64,000 nt of DNA from Chaenocephalus aceratus (GCA_023974075.1 JAMFTG010000630.1:15001-79000), one strand, 5' to 3'; positions 32,261 through 44,679 are shown, counted from the stretch's first letter. A program made the numbers and translations. Notes: generated from the sequence alone by a model not told the origin.

Positions 32261-33367
32261 TCTCTTCTTATGTCACATGTGCACTCATTAGAATATACAT
32301 CTGATTAATAACTCGTATTTTTCAGTCAGAGCCGAAGGGTCTTTTCTTGGGAAGTGGGTCTTAAAGCGACAGGCGCCATATCAGAGCAATACTAGTACTG
32401 AGAATACTGTATTATTTTCACAGTATATGAGAAAAAAACATGCTTTCTTTTACATGAAAGCATTTCAACCTGTTTCAAACCCTACCACTGTAAGTACGCA
32501 CCTGAATAGAGAATGATATCGCCGCTTTCAAGGAAGGGTACTAAGAATGGTGACAACAGACAAAACGCGCCCTCAGAAAAGTTATAAATAAGTAAAGAAC
32601 ATATTCAAATCTAGTTCATCTACAAGTAAAAAGCCATCACAACAAAATCCATCAGGGCATAAGTGCTGCTCGTGTTCGCAAATGAATCCAGGAGAAAAAC
32701 CCTTTTAGTAGCGAATCACTTATTTGTACTATTCATGCAGAAAAGACAAAACTAATTGACACGATTTTGAGGAGCAGTATTGTCTTTTTGTTACTTTGAA
32801 TTAGGATCCAGAAGATAGTCGGAGCGGGTTTAAAAACGCCCAAGTGATGCCCGTCTGAACATTTGATCACCTTCCCTCTCCACAGAAATCAACATGTTGA
32901 CGTTTCTGCAACAGACATTTCTGGTTGCCATCTTAAAACCTTCTTAAGATGGTGAGCGTGAAACTCACATGAAAACCACCACAAATATTCCAATACGTAC
33001 AGAACCGCTTGCATCGAGAAACAGATACATAATCCTCCTCTCGTTTTCTTCCCAGCGTTAAATCCTTTTCCAACTGTCACCTTTTCATCAGCATTTGACT
33101 CGGATCCAGGTCAGCTCTCAGCGTGCTTTGTGCTGGATTCAAAATGCTTAGCAGCAGGAGAGGACTGGAGTTGCGCTGGCTGCACACTTCAGCTCTGAGA
33201 GGAAGGCACCAAAGAGGCTGAACTGCTAAAAGTAAATCGCATGGCAGCCATTTCCGTGTCAAAGCCGCGTTGAGACGACCTGGCAGCGTTCGGTCGTTTG
33301 TAAGAGGTGGTCGGAGTTGGCGGTGCTTTAAATCCTGCACAAATCTGCCATGGTGCGACCGACTCGC
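32261..33367. other. No gene recognised
   Basis: Apparently single-copy DNA; no domain-bearing ORF. Confidence 0.4.
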
Positions 33368-33906
33368 GGCCCGTCCACACGGCGGCGTGCGTTGACGCTT
33401 GCTGGTGGGCGTGTCTGAAACTCGACCCACAACCAATCACGTGAAGCTCCCGCCCCCGACACACAAAGCAATAGCAATGTTAACACGAAGTCAACTGGAT
33501 ATAAAATCCCCAAACAGGCGAAAACCTACCAGTTCCACCCACTGTCTCTGCCTCCTCCCTCCATGCTGGCTCCTCCGGTTTGTATCCCGGTAGATGAACA
33601 GAGACTGATCAAACAGCACCGGGTGATTCACGACCGCTGTAATGAACTTTCCCTCCATTTTTTGGAACATGAGGAAATGACCGGCGTAGTCTCTCCCAGC
33701 ATACACGCGGTTTGATTGGCTAGCGCTTGTACTGGCAGATTTGCAATAAACGGGATTTCATTGGCTGACGCTTCTGCCGAGGCGCCAAAAGTTGAACATT
33801 GCTCAACTTTTGAAGCGAGCAACGCCAGCAACGCTCCACGTCGCTTCCTAAAATGCAGTTCGGCTAAAAGTGACGTCACCCCATTCAAAGTGAACGGGCA
33901 GACGCG
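33368..33906. mobile_element. Harbinger-like element, copy 2, longer version
   Basis: The left end GGCCCGTCCACACGGCGGCG and the interior (CTGAAACTCGACCCACAACC, GCGGTTTGATTGGCTAGCGC, AAGTGACGTCACCCCATTCA) match 7854-8137. Between ACACACAAAGCA and ACGCGGTTTGATTGG it keeps about 225 extra bases, including a MADF-like coding fragment, so copy 1 is probably a deletion derivative. The right terminus is eroded. Confidence 0.7.
33500..33664 (-). pseudogene. MADF-like domain fragment (Harbinger-associated protein)
   Basis: The minus strand from 33658 reads MEGKFITAVVNHPVLFDQSL then FIYRDTNRRSQHGG. The pattern of a short hydrophobic helix, 'V..HPVL(F/Y)D', then 'YRD.N+R' matches the start of MADF DNA-binding domains, which occur in the accessory Myb/MADF protein of PIF/Harbinger transposons. 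The frame drifts after RRSQ (the expected tryptophan-containing helix is lost), so the domain is incomplete. No DDE transposase remnant is seen. A host MADF gene exon is less likely because the flanks are transposon sequence. Confidence 0.55.
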
Positions 33907-35547
33907 TTGAAGCTTGTTAGAAATTAAAATCAATGTTTTATGGCATAATGTACCTTAAACATACCGTCAGTTTAAATGCTATTTTATTCTGGAAAAACCC
34001 GGAAGTTCTCAATACCAAGCTTTTATTCTGAAAATCCTTCATGACGACATCCGGGACTACCGCCCATTAGTATCATTAAAGTGGCTATTGACGCCGTTAA
34101 CATGTGTTACATATAAAGTTATGAAAGAGATAAGGAGGAAGAAAAGGCATGTGGAAGTAAGCAGTGAATGTAAAATGTCGAAATCCTCTGTTTAACGCGA
34201 TATCGGACACAGACGAACGAGGGGGGGGAGGTCCCCTCCGTCACTACAGCTCCCAGAGAGGAGGAGCGAACAGCCAAAGCGGGAAGGACGAATAAGCTCT
34301 CTTCTGCACGGCCAGCACCGGGGAGAGGAAGCTGCAGACTTTCTCTCCTGACTGAACAATATCCTGTTGTAACATTACCGCGCTTTTTATTAATTAAAGT
34401 ACCAATTTTGAACCTTCTCAGAGACTCCATTTAGTCTCCTTTTTAAGCTTCTTACCTGGACGCTAGAATAACCACACACAGATAACTCCTGATCACACGC
34501 TAATACTCAAAGCGTCATCTATACTGGGACGCTGGAGCATGCCCCCAACCCTTTTGGAAAAGGCCAATTTTGTCCAACACCATTTTGCATTGGGATTATT
34601 TATCAAAACATTTCCAAACATAGCGTGCACTTTGAGAAAGGTTTTATCTGCACAAGAGAACATGTACACTCTGGGGACTTTTCACACGTTCTGGGTGTAT
34701 TACTGCACTGGCTGTCAAAGTATTGTAAGCGTATGTATCCTTGTATTGTTTGCTTCATGCGACTCAACATCGCCCGTGCACTCAACCTTGAAAACAACCA
34801 TTTGTTACTGCATGCGTTTTTTTTATGAAGGGATATTTATTTAAATTGGAAGAGATTAGGAAATTGTGTTTTTGAAGAACTGCTCTAAAAGGCTTTAATC
34901 TGAAAATCCAGATTAGAGATTGGTCCAATGACCCCTTGCCCTAAAAGTAAATCTGCTGCTGAACGTTTTAATTCCTTTACCGAGTAAACACTACCAGAGG
35001 ATACAACTTAATCCCCCTTGGTGTTAAACAAAGGGTCTTCTTCTTTCATTTTCGGTTTAGGTTTTTTATATTTCAAATTGTTGAAAACTTTATATCGCAT
35101 TTCCATTTCCATTCGCCTCTACCGCACCTATCGGTAAAAATATACAAAACAGGGAATAACAAATCATTTCACTGAGTAATTTGTATTTCTAATCTTGAAA
35201 TAATCTGCCTATATTAATTGATATATCCTCTGAGCAGCCTGACTCTGGCTTGCTCTCTGTACCCTGGATACATTATACCTTCCAGATTGCTCATAATATG
35301 TCTTAGAAGAAATTAAACACTCTTTGTGACCGACTTTACGAGCTGCACTCTTTCATTATTAATGCTCATCATTACTTTGCTTTGTCAGTGAAAAACGAGC
35401 ATGTGTTATTACACTCACTTTAGCAGAAGCAGTGCTATCTGGAGTAGTCTATCAACACTAGGACGGAGGAGGGGAAGAAAACGATTAACATTTGTGTATA
35501 AACAACCAAAGATTCTTCACACCATCCATTTTAGTTGTTTTTTGTAA
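33907..35547. other. No gene recognised
   Basis: About 1.6 kb of unassigned DNA. ORFs at 34119-34430 (minus) and 34539-34844 (plus) lack recognisable domains. Confidence 0.4.
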
Positions 35548-35627
35548 CCCTCCTGTTGTCTGCAGGTCAAATCTGACCGATCATGACCGCCTTAAAGAAA
35601 AGGAATCAGTAACCATCCGGATCAGAT

Positions 35628-35630
<3 letters not shown>

Positions 35631-35663
<33 letters not shown>

Positions 35664-35724
35664 ACACACACACACACACACACACCACACACACACACAC
35701 ACACACACCACACCACACACACAC
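35631..35724. repeat. (CA)n microsatellite with CC slips
   Basis: CA run interrupted by several ACCAC steps. Confidence 0.95.
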
Positions 35725-35966
35725 CATGTACACATCACTTCAGGGGACATTACATTGACTTACATGCATTTCCTGGAGACTTATCCTAACCCTAACCATA
35801 ACCAAGACATGCCTAACCCTAACCCTAACCCTAACCCTAACCAAGTCTTCGCCCTACAATTAATGATCCCCCTTATGGGGACCTCCAATTTGTCCCCATA
35901 AGGGAGGCGAGTCCCCACACGTGACTATGTAAACAGCTTTAGGTCCCCACAAGTATAGTAATGCTA

Positions 35967-35968
<2 letters not shown>
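35725..35968 (-). repeat. Palindromic (CA)n-bordered element, copy C
   Basis: Minus-strand copy: CACTTCAGGGGACATTACAT, a run of five telomere-like CCCTAA units (about 35815-35842), then CCCTTATGGGGAC / GTCCCCATAAGGG and CCCCACAAGTATAGTAATGC. CA repeats on both sides. Confidence 0.85.

Positions 35969-36033
<65 letters not shown>
35969..36033. repeat. (CA)n microsatellite
   Basis: Perfect CA run. Confidence 0.97.
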
Positions 36034-36035
<2 letters not shown>

Positions 36036-36310
36036 ATTATTTGATACATTTCCCGCTCTTATGTGCCCCTCCCCCCACATGGATCACACCTGGCACACGC
36101 AGTACATGTTCAGTGTCTGTTCTTTGTATATGTACTGCAGTTCTTCATGTATACCAGTAGTCTGATACCATATGTACAGTTTGAAAGGGTGTTAAATGAC
36201 ATGTGGTGATGATTAATGGTTTTTGTGTTAATGTAATAGCAGTTAAAACAAGACCGGTCCAATCTGACCGCGAACACCAAAGTAAGGGGGACACGAAGAC
36301 AATAGGAGGG

Positions 36311-36582
36311 CTTTAATCAAATGATGTTCAGGATGAAGCCTTTTCATCGTCCAGGAGTATCACATGTGTTCATGGTTTGTCATGACGGAGCTGACATGTA
36401 ATTGTTCCGTTTTTATCTTCCACATGCTCCTCTGAGTTCATGTGGTTTACCTCACCGACGGTTTGAAGGTCTCTAATGTCGACACGCTGTCTGCCCTTCA
36501 CACTGTGGCGGGGAACGTGATCGCTCTAATGGTAATTGAATATGACTCAGTGGTATATGCTCCGAGTGAAGCATCCGCCACA
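36311..36582. other. No gene recognised
   Basis: A 30-codon open stretch near 36442-36530 followed by ATGGTAATT looks superficially like an exon end, but nothing supports it. Confidence 0.3.
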
Positions 36583-37566
<984 letters not shown>

Positions 37567-37668
37567 CTCAGTATAGTTAATGATAACGTCAACATATTCT
37601 CACCAGCCACAGAAAGCGCTGCAACAGATCATTAAAAATCTCCAATCATCTACGTATGGAAACCCTCC

Positions 37669-37712
37669 CTTAGCCTATCACGTACCATGTGTTGGAGCGC
37701 TAGCCAATAGGA
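37669..37712 (-). mobile_element. Fragment of the TTAA family body
   Basis: CTTAGCCTATCACGTACCAT then GTGTTGGAGCGCTAGCCAAT is the reverse complement of the conserved body of the satellite-bearing TTAA family. Confidence 0.7.
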
Positions 37713-38110
37713 GCTCTCTGGAGCTTCTATAGTGTTTTCATAGCTTTGACATGTTCCTCTATTTAATATCGGAATGACTTGATGCTGCTGTTTCTTTCCT
37801 TCATGTTATCGTGAATCTTGTATTCAAAAAGGTTACAGTAAGCACCACGATGTCATTCATGTCACTCTACGTTATTCGAGGACACTGCATACTCGAAAGA
37901 CAGCATTATTAGAGAACTTTTTCTTTTGAGATTCCTATGACTTTTAACCCCTCACAGCTTCAGTGGTGCTTAAGTGGTCACTTAAAGGGAACACGTAGAC
38001 ATCCATTGTGTTGAGGTTGTAGTCCGTGATGGGGACCTCTTAACCTCTTTCACATTATTAACAAAGGACAGTTTCATCAGGGGCTGAGGTGATTTAATTA
38101 GCACGGTGTG
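37713..38110. other. No gene recognised
   Basis: Nothing identified. Confidence 0.4.
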
Positions 38111-38180
38111 TCAAGGCAAGGCAAGTTTATTTATATAGCACTTTTCAACGCAAGGTAATTCAAAGTGCTTTACAAAAAAA
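38111..38180 (-). mobile_element. Retroelement 3' tail, minus strand
   Basis: GGCAAGTTTATTTATATAGC then TTCAAAGTGCTTTACA is a widely dispersed fish retroelement 3' terminus in reverse orientation. Confidence 0.5.
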
Positions 38181-38977
38181 AAATGAAAGACATTAAGCAT
38201 TAAAAAAGAAAAGCTAATAAAATAAACATTAAGGAAAAATACATGGATAACAGTTACAGTGCTAAAGTGTTGAAACGGCTTTCTCTCGGCTCAGTAAGTG
38301 AATGCAAATCCACCATCCATACGTATATAAAGTACATCTCTGCACTACATCTATAAGGAACTGCTTTTCCTTGAATTAGTTGTGCTTTAACTCACTTCAA
38401 AAGCGCTAAAGTGACACCTTGCCTGGTTGAATTATAGATATGTACAAAGTCAGAGAAAGAGCACTCCAGGAAGCTTCAAAAGGCGAGATGAAGCGCGTGC
38501 AGGAAGGAGAGATTGTTGGACCAATTTGTCTTTATTTTCCCGCAGTGGCGGCAAAAATGCACCGCGCTGAAAGACACCGTCATTATCCTCGCTGAAAGCC
38601 GGGCAGAGCTCTCTGTGTGGCCGACCCTCGCTCCTCTCCTCTTCACTGGACGCGTATTCTGACGCACAGATGGCCTTTTCTTACTGTAGGTTTGGAGAAA
38701 ACACTGCTGGTGACGCATTTAGACACGCTCGCGCCTGGTACGACTAAACAGAGAATCCGAAACTGTCAAAATAAGCTCGGCTGGAGCTGTGTGATGTGCA
38801 GCCACAACGAGACAACTGGGTCCCGCAATCTGTTGGGAGGAAGAAGACTGAATGTGCTTTGATGGGTTTCAACTAAAGTTTCAGAATGTGCGATCGGCCC
38901 GGGGAGGAGGACGTGGTCCACGTGACACGACTTTTATTACACAATAATGATTACAATCCACAAATGTAACGTATGAA
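38181..38977. other. No gene recognised
   Basis: Apparently single-copy DNA. Confidence 0.4.
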
Positions 38978-39272
38978 AGATAAGATAGATAGATAGATAG
39001 ATAGATCTATAGATATACTGTATATATACATATATAGATCTATATATAGATAGATAGATATATAGATTGATTGATAGATAGATAGATGGATAGATACATA
39101 TATAGATCTATAGATGGATAGATCTATAGATAGATAGATAGATATATATATATATATATAGATGGATAGATAGATAGATGGATAGATTATATAGATATAT
39201 AGATGGATAGATAGATAGATGGATAGATAGATAGATATATAGATATATAGATACATAGATAGATCTATAGAT

Positions 39273-39303
<31 letters not shown>

Positions 39304-39750
39304 TAGATATATATATATAGATAGATAGATAGATAGATAGATGGATAGATATATAGATATATAGATGGATAGATCTATAGATAGATAGATAGATAGATAT
39401 ATATATATATATATAGATAGATAGATAGATAGATAGATAGATGGATAGATAGATAGATCTATAGATATATAGATACATAGATAGATCTATAGATATATAG
39501 ATAGATAGATGGATAGATCTATAGATAGATAGATATATATATATATATATAGATAGATAGATAGATAGATATATAAATGGATAGATATATAAATGGCTAG
39601 ATAGATAGATAGATGGATAGATATATAGATAGATAGATGGATAGATCTATAGATAGATATCTATATATATATATATATAGATAGATAGATAGATAGATAT
39701 ATAAATGGATAGATATATAAATGGATAGATAGATAGATAGATAGATAGAT

Positions 39751-39781
<31 letters not shown>

Positions 39782-39796
39782 TAGATAGATGGATAG
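38978..39796. repeat. (GATA)n array, about 820 bp
   Basis: GATA units interspersed with GATCTA, GATATA and GATGGA variants. Blocks with the same variant order (TAGATGGATAGATCTATAGA followed by a TATATATA run) recur about 240-270 bp apart, suggesting higher-order duplication. It abuts a retroelement tail at 39797. Confidence 0.95.
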
Positions 39797-39905
39797 AATA
39801 ATAAGTGCATTATTGATCCTAATTTGGGAAATGTTTGTGTTGCAGCAGCATAAAAGACATGACATTGTACAATCAAAATAAAAAAGACTAGAAATAAACA
39901 GGAAA
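39797..39905 (-). mobile_element. Retroelement 3' tail that borders the GATA array
   Basis: The reverse complement reads TGTCTTTTATGCTGCTGCAA, CATTTCCCAAATTAGGATCA, ATAATGCACTTATTATTC, then (TATC)n. It is the same element as at 5085-5192, which ends in (CTTAT)n instead. Confidence 0.75.
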
Positions 39906-40523
39906 GCAGAATATGTTAATGTTGCAGTGAGATGTTAAGTCCAAGAGTCCAAGTATCAGTGAAATATAAGCATGTTTATTTACTTCTACATTCGTTTTTT
40001 TCCAGATAGAGAATATTAGCTCAATGCTAAGTGCTGCTTTTTCCATTTTTAGTTACATAACGCATACTCAAATATTACCAATCACAGTAGGAGGGATAGT
40101 GAGGCGAGCAAGTCCGTTACCGTAAGAAGTGGTTGAATGAATAACATGAATCCATAAAGACTACGAGGACAGCCTCCAGGAAATAGATGACTGACATTAA
40201 TAGCAAGTGAGTGACAAGTTCATGGGAACATAGCATATATTCATTTGAATAATTAAAACAGGAACATTTATACATTTCCAAAGATAAGTGCCCAGGGAGC
40301 AGAATAATTAACAGTTTATTTCCCGCTTCGTTTGCTAAGAAAACACAATCTCGATCTGCCACACACTCCACTGCACTTCGGCTCATATTAAACACATTAG
40401 GCCACATTACATCACCGTCAAATACGCATGTATAATTCAGAGCTCATCATTATGTAAAATGTAAAGATGTTTCAAAGGGCTGATGTATTGTTGATGAGGT
40501 AGTCGTCCTCGTGCATGAGCTCA
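39906..40523. other. No gene recognised
   Basis: Apparently single-copy, AT-rich DNA. Confidence 0.4.
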
Positions 40524-40680
40524 TGAAGAAGAAGAAGAAGAGAAGAAGAAGAAGAAGAAGAAGAAGAAGAAGAAGAGAAGAAGAAGAAGAAGAAGGAAGA
40601 AGAAGAAGAAGAAGAGAAGAAGAAGAAGAAGAAAAGAAGAAGAGAAGAAGAAGAAGAAGAAGAAGAAGAGGAGGAGGGGG
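40524..40680. repeat. (GAA)n purine tract
   Basis: About 155 bp of GAA/AAG repeats with GA slips, all purine on the plus strand, ending in GAGGAGGGGGG. Confidence 0.97.
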
Positions 40681-40963
40681 GTCTGTTGCTGCTGAAATAT
40701 GAATATGTATGCGTTGTACTAATCAGATCTGCGCTGTGTGTTATCAAACTTCAGTTACAACTTATTTCCACCAATTAGTGTTATTAAAGATGAGGCTGCA
40801 CGATACTGATTAGTGGAAGATTACATCTCTGTCTTTATGTGAAAGTGCTCCCAGCGACTACATGCTATTAACGAACTGATACGTAAGTTGAGCTCAATAA
40901 GAAAATATAACATGTCTTCAAGGAAAAATATCTTTGTAGTATCCAAAAATAACCCTAACGCTG

Positions 40964-41765
40964 GCACTTTTATGCTTTTTGGGGTTTTCCTTTCCTGTAG
41001 TGTAACCCTAACCCTGAGCATCAGCAGGAGAGAACTCTTTAAAGTAGAGACACTACATACTGATATACACCTGAACATCAGCAGGAGAGGACTCTTTAAA
41101 GTAGAGACACTACATACTGATATACACCTGAACATCAGCAGGAGAGAACTCTTTAAAGTAGAGACACTACATACTGATATACACCTGAACATCAGCAGGA
41201 GAGGACTCTTTAAAGTAGAGACACTACATACTGATATACACCTGAACATCAGCAGGAGAGGACTCTTTAAAGTAGAGACACTACATACTGATATACACCT
41301 GAACATCAGGAGGAGAGGACTCTTTAAAGTAGAGACACTACATACTGATATACACCTGAACATCAGGGAGAGGACTCTTTAAAGTAGAGACACTACATAT
41401 TGATATACACCTGAACATCAGCAGGAGAGGACTCTTTAAAGTAGAGACACTACATACTGATATACACCTGAACATCAGCAGGAGAGGACTCTTTAAAGTA
41501 GAGACACTACATACTGATATACACCTGAACATCAGCAGGAGAGGACTCTTTAAAGTAGAGACACTACATACTGAATACACCTGAACATCAGCAGCAGGAG
41601 AGGACTCTTTAAAGTAGAGACACTACATACTGATATACACCTGAACATCAGGAGGAGAGGACTCTTTAAAGTAGAGACACTACATATTGATATACACCTG
41701 AACATCAGCAGGAGAGGACTCTTTAAAGTAGAGACACTACATACTGATATACACCTGAAAAAAAG
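40964..41765 (+). mobile_element. TTAA-family element 3, body deleted, with 57-bp array
   Basis: The head ACTTTTATGCTTTTTGGGGT through TTTCCTGTAGTG is joined directly to GTAACCCTAACCCTGAGCAT and the satellite, so roughly 300 bases of the family body are missing. The right end is CACCTGAAAAAAAGATGCT. Confidence 0.75.
41017..41758 (+). repeat. 57-bp minisatellite, array 3, about 13 units
   Basis: The same unit as arrays 1 and 2, with AGGAGGAGAGG and GGGAGAGG slips. A pair of variants (CATCAGGAGGAG then CATATTGATA) occurs twice. Confidence 0.97.
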
Positions 41766-41961
41766 ATGCTAGTTTGAAAAGTAACTTAGTGAATGTATTT
41801 ACTTTGAAGGCACCAGGGACTCAGTTGACCCATTACTCATCATCCATTTGAAGGGGACTGTTTAAAAAGCACAACTCTCCTCTATTTACCTTCACAGAAA
41901 AAACCTCCCCGTTCTGCTCGACTGCCCCCCAATTTACTGTTAGTTTTCTGCTATATCATCC

Positions 41962-41963
<2 letters not shown>

Positions 41964-42008
<45 letters not shown>
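41964..42008. repeat. (GT)n microsatellite
   Basis: Perfect GT run. Confidence 0.97.
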
Positions 42009-42009
<1 letters not shown>

Positions 42010-42116
42010 TCATATATCTAAGGGAGGCACGCTGTCACCTTCCGGAGCCCAGGTGTCCCGGGTCACAAGATGCAGGGGAGCTGATGTAGAGCGTCCATCT
42101 GGTCTCTTTATACACC

Positions 42117-42119
42117 GTG

Positions 42120-42164
<45 letters not shown>
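42117..42164. repeat. (GT)n microsatellite
   Basis: GT run with one GC step. Confidence 0.97.
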
Positions 42165-42168
<4 letters not shown>

Positions 42169-42211
42169 ATGACCTTGCTTACATTCCATTGCAGTGCTTA
42201 GAAGCTGTAAC

Positions 42212-43116
42212 AACTACCCCACGCTGTCTCTTTAGTTGGACTACCCCACGCTGTCTCTTTAGTTGGACTATCCCATGCTGTCTCTTTAGTTGGACTGTCC
42301 CACGCTGTCTCTTTAGTTGGACTATCCCATGCTGTCTCTTTAGTTGGACTATCCCACGCTGTCTCTTTAGTTGGACTGTCCCACGCTGTCTCTTTAGTTG
42401 GACTACCCCACGCTGTCTCTTTAGTTGGACTGTCCCACGCTGTCTCTTTAGTTGGACTGTCCCACGCTGTCTCTTTAGTTGGACTGTCCCACGCTGTCTC
42501 TTCAGTTGGACTACCCCACGCTGTCTCTTTAGTTGGACTGTTCCACGCTGTCTCTTTAGTTGGACTACCCCCACGCTGTCTCTTTAGTTGGACTGTCCCA
42601 CGCTTGTCTCTTTAGTTGGACTGTCCCACGCTGTCTCTTCAGTTGGACTACCCCACGCTGTCTCTTTAGTTGGACTGTTCCACGCTGTCTCTTTAGTTGG
42701 ACTACCCCACGCTGTCTCTTTAGTTGGACTACCCCACGCTGTCTCTTTAGTTGGACTGTCCCACGCTGTCTCTTTAGTTGGACTATCCCACGCTGTCTCT
42801 TTAGTTGGACTGTCCCACGCTGTCTCTTTAGTTGGACTATCCCACGCTGTCTCTTTAGTTGGACTGTCCCACGCTGTCTCTTCAGTTGGACTACCCCACG
42901 CTGTCTCTTTAGTTGGACTGTCCCACGCTGTCTCTTTAGTTGGACTGTCCCACGCTGTCTCTTTAGTTGGAATACCCCACGCTGTCTCTTTAGTTGGACT
43001 GTCCCACGCTGTCTCTTTAGTTGGACTGTCCCACGCTGTCTCTTTAGTTGGACTGTCCCACGCTGTCTCTTTAGTTGGACTGTCCCACGCTGTCTCTTCA
43101 GTTGGACTGTCCCACT
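42212..43116. repeat. 27-bp minisatellite, about 33 units
   Basis: The unit is CCCACGCTGTCTCTTTAGTT plus GGACTGT; the spacer trinucleotide alternates among TGT, TAC and TAT, and some units have TTCAGTT. The unit is nine codons long, so it keeps frames open on both strands (for example a repeated PRCLFSWTV); not a gene. Confidence 0.97.
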
Positions 43117-43644
43117 GTCAGACCTCCACACGTTGTGAGAACTCTCCCTGTTCCTGTGACTTTAGTTAATTAGCTGTCTTCTTCTCCTCGTCTTTTTAAA
43201 CTCCCATCGTACCTCTGCTAACTAAACTGCTGGCCTGAGGGTTTTTGAACAGCCACAGGCTTCCTCTATTAGCGCCTCACCACCGTCTGAAAACAATTAC
43301 CCCGAGCTGCTTTCTTCTGTGACTCAATTGGGCAATTACAATTATGTTTTTATTTGATTGAAAAATCATTTTATTGGCTAAAGGCGCCAATTAGTCATTT
43401 AGTTTTACCGCCAGATCCTGGAAAACACTGCAACCGCTTTTCATCTGGAAACACAAGAATATCAAAGCACTATTTATGTTTACAACCACCCGTAAACATC
43501 AGGTAGCATTTCCTCTGAGCCGCTTCCTGTCAGCATATGGTGTAGCTGTGCCTTCAAGCTAGCTGTGGATACATTAAGATGCATAATATCACCAAGTGTC
43601 TATTCTCCAAACTCTGACAAGTGCAGGGAGGTTTTAATGTGTTC

Positions 43645-43648
<4 letters not shown>
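43117..43648. other. No gene; AT-rich segment dense in TAAT/ATTA motifs
   Basis: Bases 43290-43425 contain ACAATTACC, CAATTGGGCAATTACAATTA, TCATTTTATTGG and CCAATTAGTCATTTAG in apparently single-copy sequence. Homeodomain-type cores cluster here; function not shown. Confidence 0.3.

Positions 43649-43682
<34 letters not shown>
43649..43682. repeat. (GT)n microsatellite
   Basis: Perfect GT run. Confidence 0.95.
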
Positions 43683-43683
<1 letters not shown>

Positions 43684-44349
43684 TCTTTCTGCACTGTAAT
43701 CATCCGCCTACTTGCTGTGAGCAATCTTTCCCATAATACCTCCATTTGTCAAACCTCTGAGTGTCAGGTCCTTCTCTCTTTCTGCCTGCTGTGGGTTACG
43801 TGTGTTTCAGATGGAGTTTGTATACTGCCATGACTTGTATTGCCTTCACATATGGGCTCAAATCTGGATCTGGATAGTTTACGGATATTAATTCATTAGT
43901 TCCTGCATGAACTCACGTGCACACATTCCCAAGATGGACAACACAAGTTCAAACCTAATTTAATATTACTGAATTGGTCAAATAGTAAATATAAAACCAA
44001 CCATTATTACGAGCTAAATGGAGATTCAGTGTCCTGTTATTAAAGAGGACATATCATGCTGTGACATGCTTCCATGCTTTAGACCAAGAGAGAGGACACT
44101 AACATCTACTGTATCTGCAGTTGTCTACACGGAGAAACACTTCACTTTTAATGTCCTGTTAAATAAACTGAACTGTCTTTACTAGAGCAATGACGGATAA
44201 ACACATCAGTCAGATTTAGGTGGATCGTTATTTTGGTGCTACGATAAAAAAAATGGCAGTGAAACAGCAGCTGTTGTTGCATCTGACAGATTAAGTTACA
44301 TTCCATTTTATTATATCAAGTCTTGTTGGAATCAATCCAGTGATATAAT
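43683..44349. other. No gene recognised
   Basis: TTAAAGAGGACATATCATGC at 44041 resembles a TTAA-family head, but the similarity does not continue. Confidence 0.35.
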
Positions 44350-44365
44350 GGTGTGTGTGTGTGTG

Positions 44366-44633
44366 GCCTAGTATTACTATCCTTGTGGGGACCTGTATCT
44401 GTTTACATACTCACGTGTGGGGACTCGCCTCCCTTATGGGGACACCATGGAGGTCCCCATAAGGGGGATCATTAATTTTAGGGTGAAGACTTGGTTAGGT
44501 AAGGGTTAGGGTAAGGGTAAGGGTTAGGGTAAGGGTTAGGGTTAGGCATGTGTTGGTTATGGTTAAGGTTAGGATAAGTCTCCAGGAAATGTATGTAAGT
44601 CAATGTAATGTCCCCTGAAGTGATGTATAAATG

Positions 44634-44635
<2 letters not shown>
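44366..44635 (+). repeat. Palindromic (CA)n-bordered element, copy D
   Basis: The longest copy: CCTTGTGGGGACCTGTATCT, the palindrome arms CCCTTATGGGGAC and GTCCCCATAAGGG (loop ACCATGGAG), about 60 bases of TTAGGG/TAAGGG hexamers (44495-44550), then AGTCAATGTAATGTCCCCTG. GT repeats at 44350-44365 and 44636-44678 touch both ends. Confidence 0.9.

Positions 44636-44678
<43 letters not shown>
44636..44678. repeat. (GT)n microsatellite
   Basis: GT run at the right end of copy D. Confidence 0.97.

Positions 44679-44679
<1 letters not shown>

Larger units (their letters stand above)
35548..36310. mobile_element. Inverted-repeat element with CCCTCCTGTTGTCT ends, split by a CA/palindrome block
   Basis: The left CCCTCCTGTTGTCTGCAGGT and the right GACACGAAGACAATAGGAGG(G) are imperfect inverted ends; TCAAATCTGACCG and CCAATCTGACCG follow inside. 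TTAA-like borders (GTAAC / CTTTAA) are eroded. A (CA)n plus palindromic element block (35631-36033) lies inside it. Confidence 0.6.

Noticed and set aside
35815..35842. True chromosome end
   Set aside because: Only a few CCCTAA units, and they belong to a dispersed five-copy element; the window continues on both sides.
36442..36536. Exon ending at ATGGTAATT
   Set aside because: Thirty open codons next to a CA tract; no acceptor, no recognisable peptide.
38951..39876. Ile/Tyr/Ser-rich ORFs on the minus strand
   Set aside because: Translations of the GATA array.
40511..40747. Lys/Arg/Glu-rich and Ser/Phe-rich ORFs
   Set aside because: Translations of the GAA tract.
42117..43169. Overlapping ORFs of 130-190 codons on both strands
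   Set aside because: 27-bp minisatellite with nine-codon unit; open in several frames at once, which a real gene is not.
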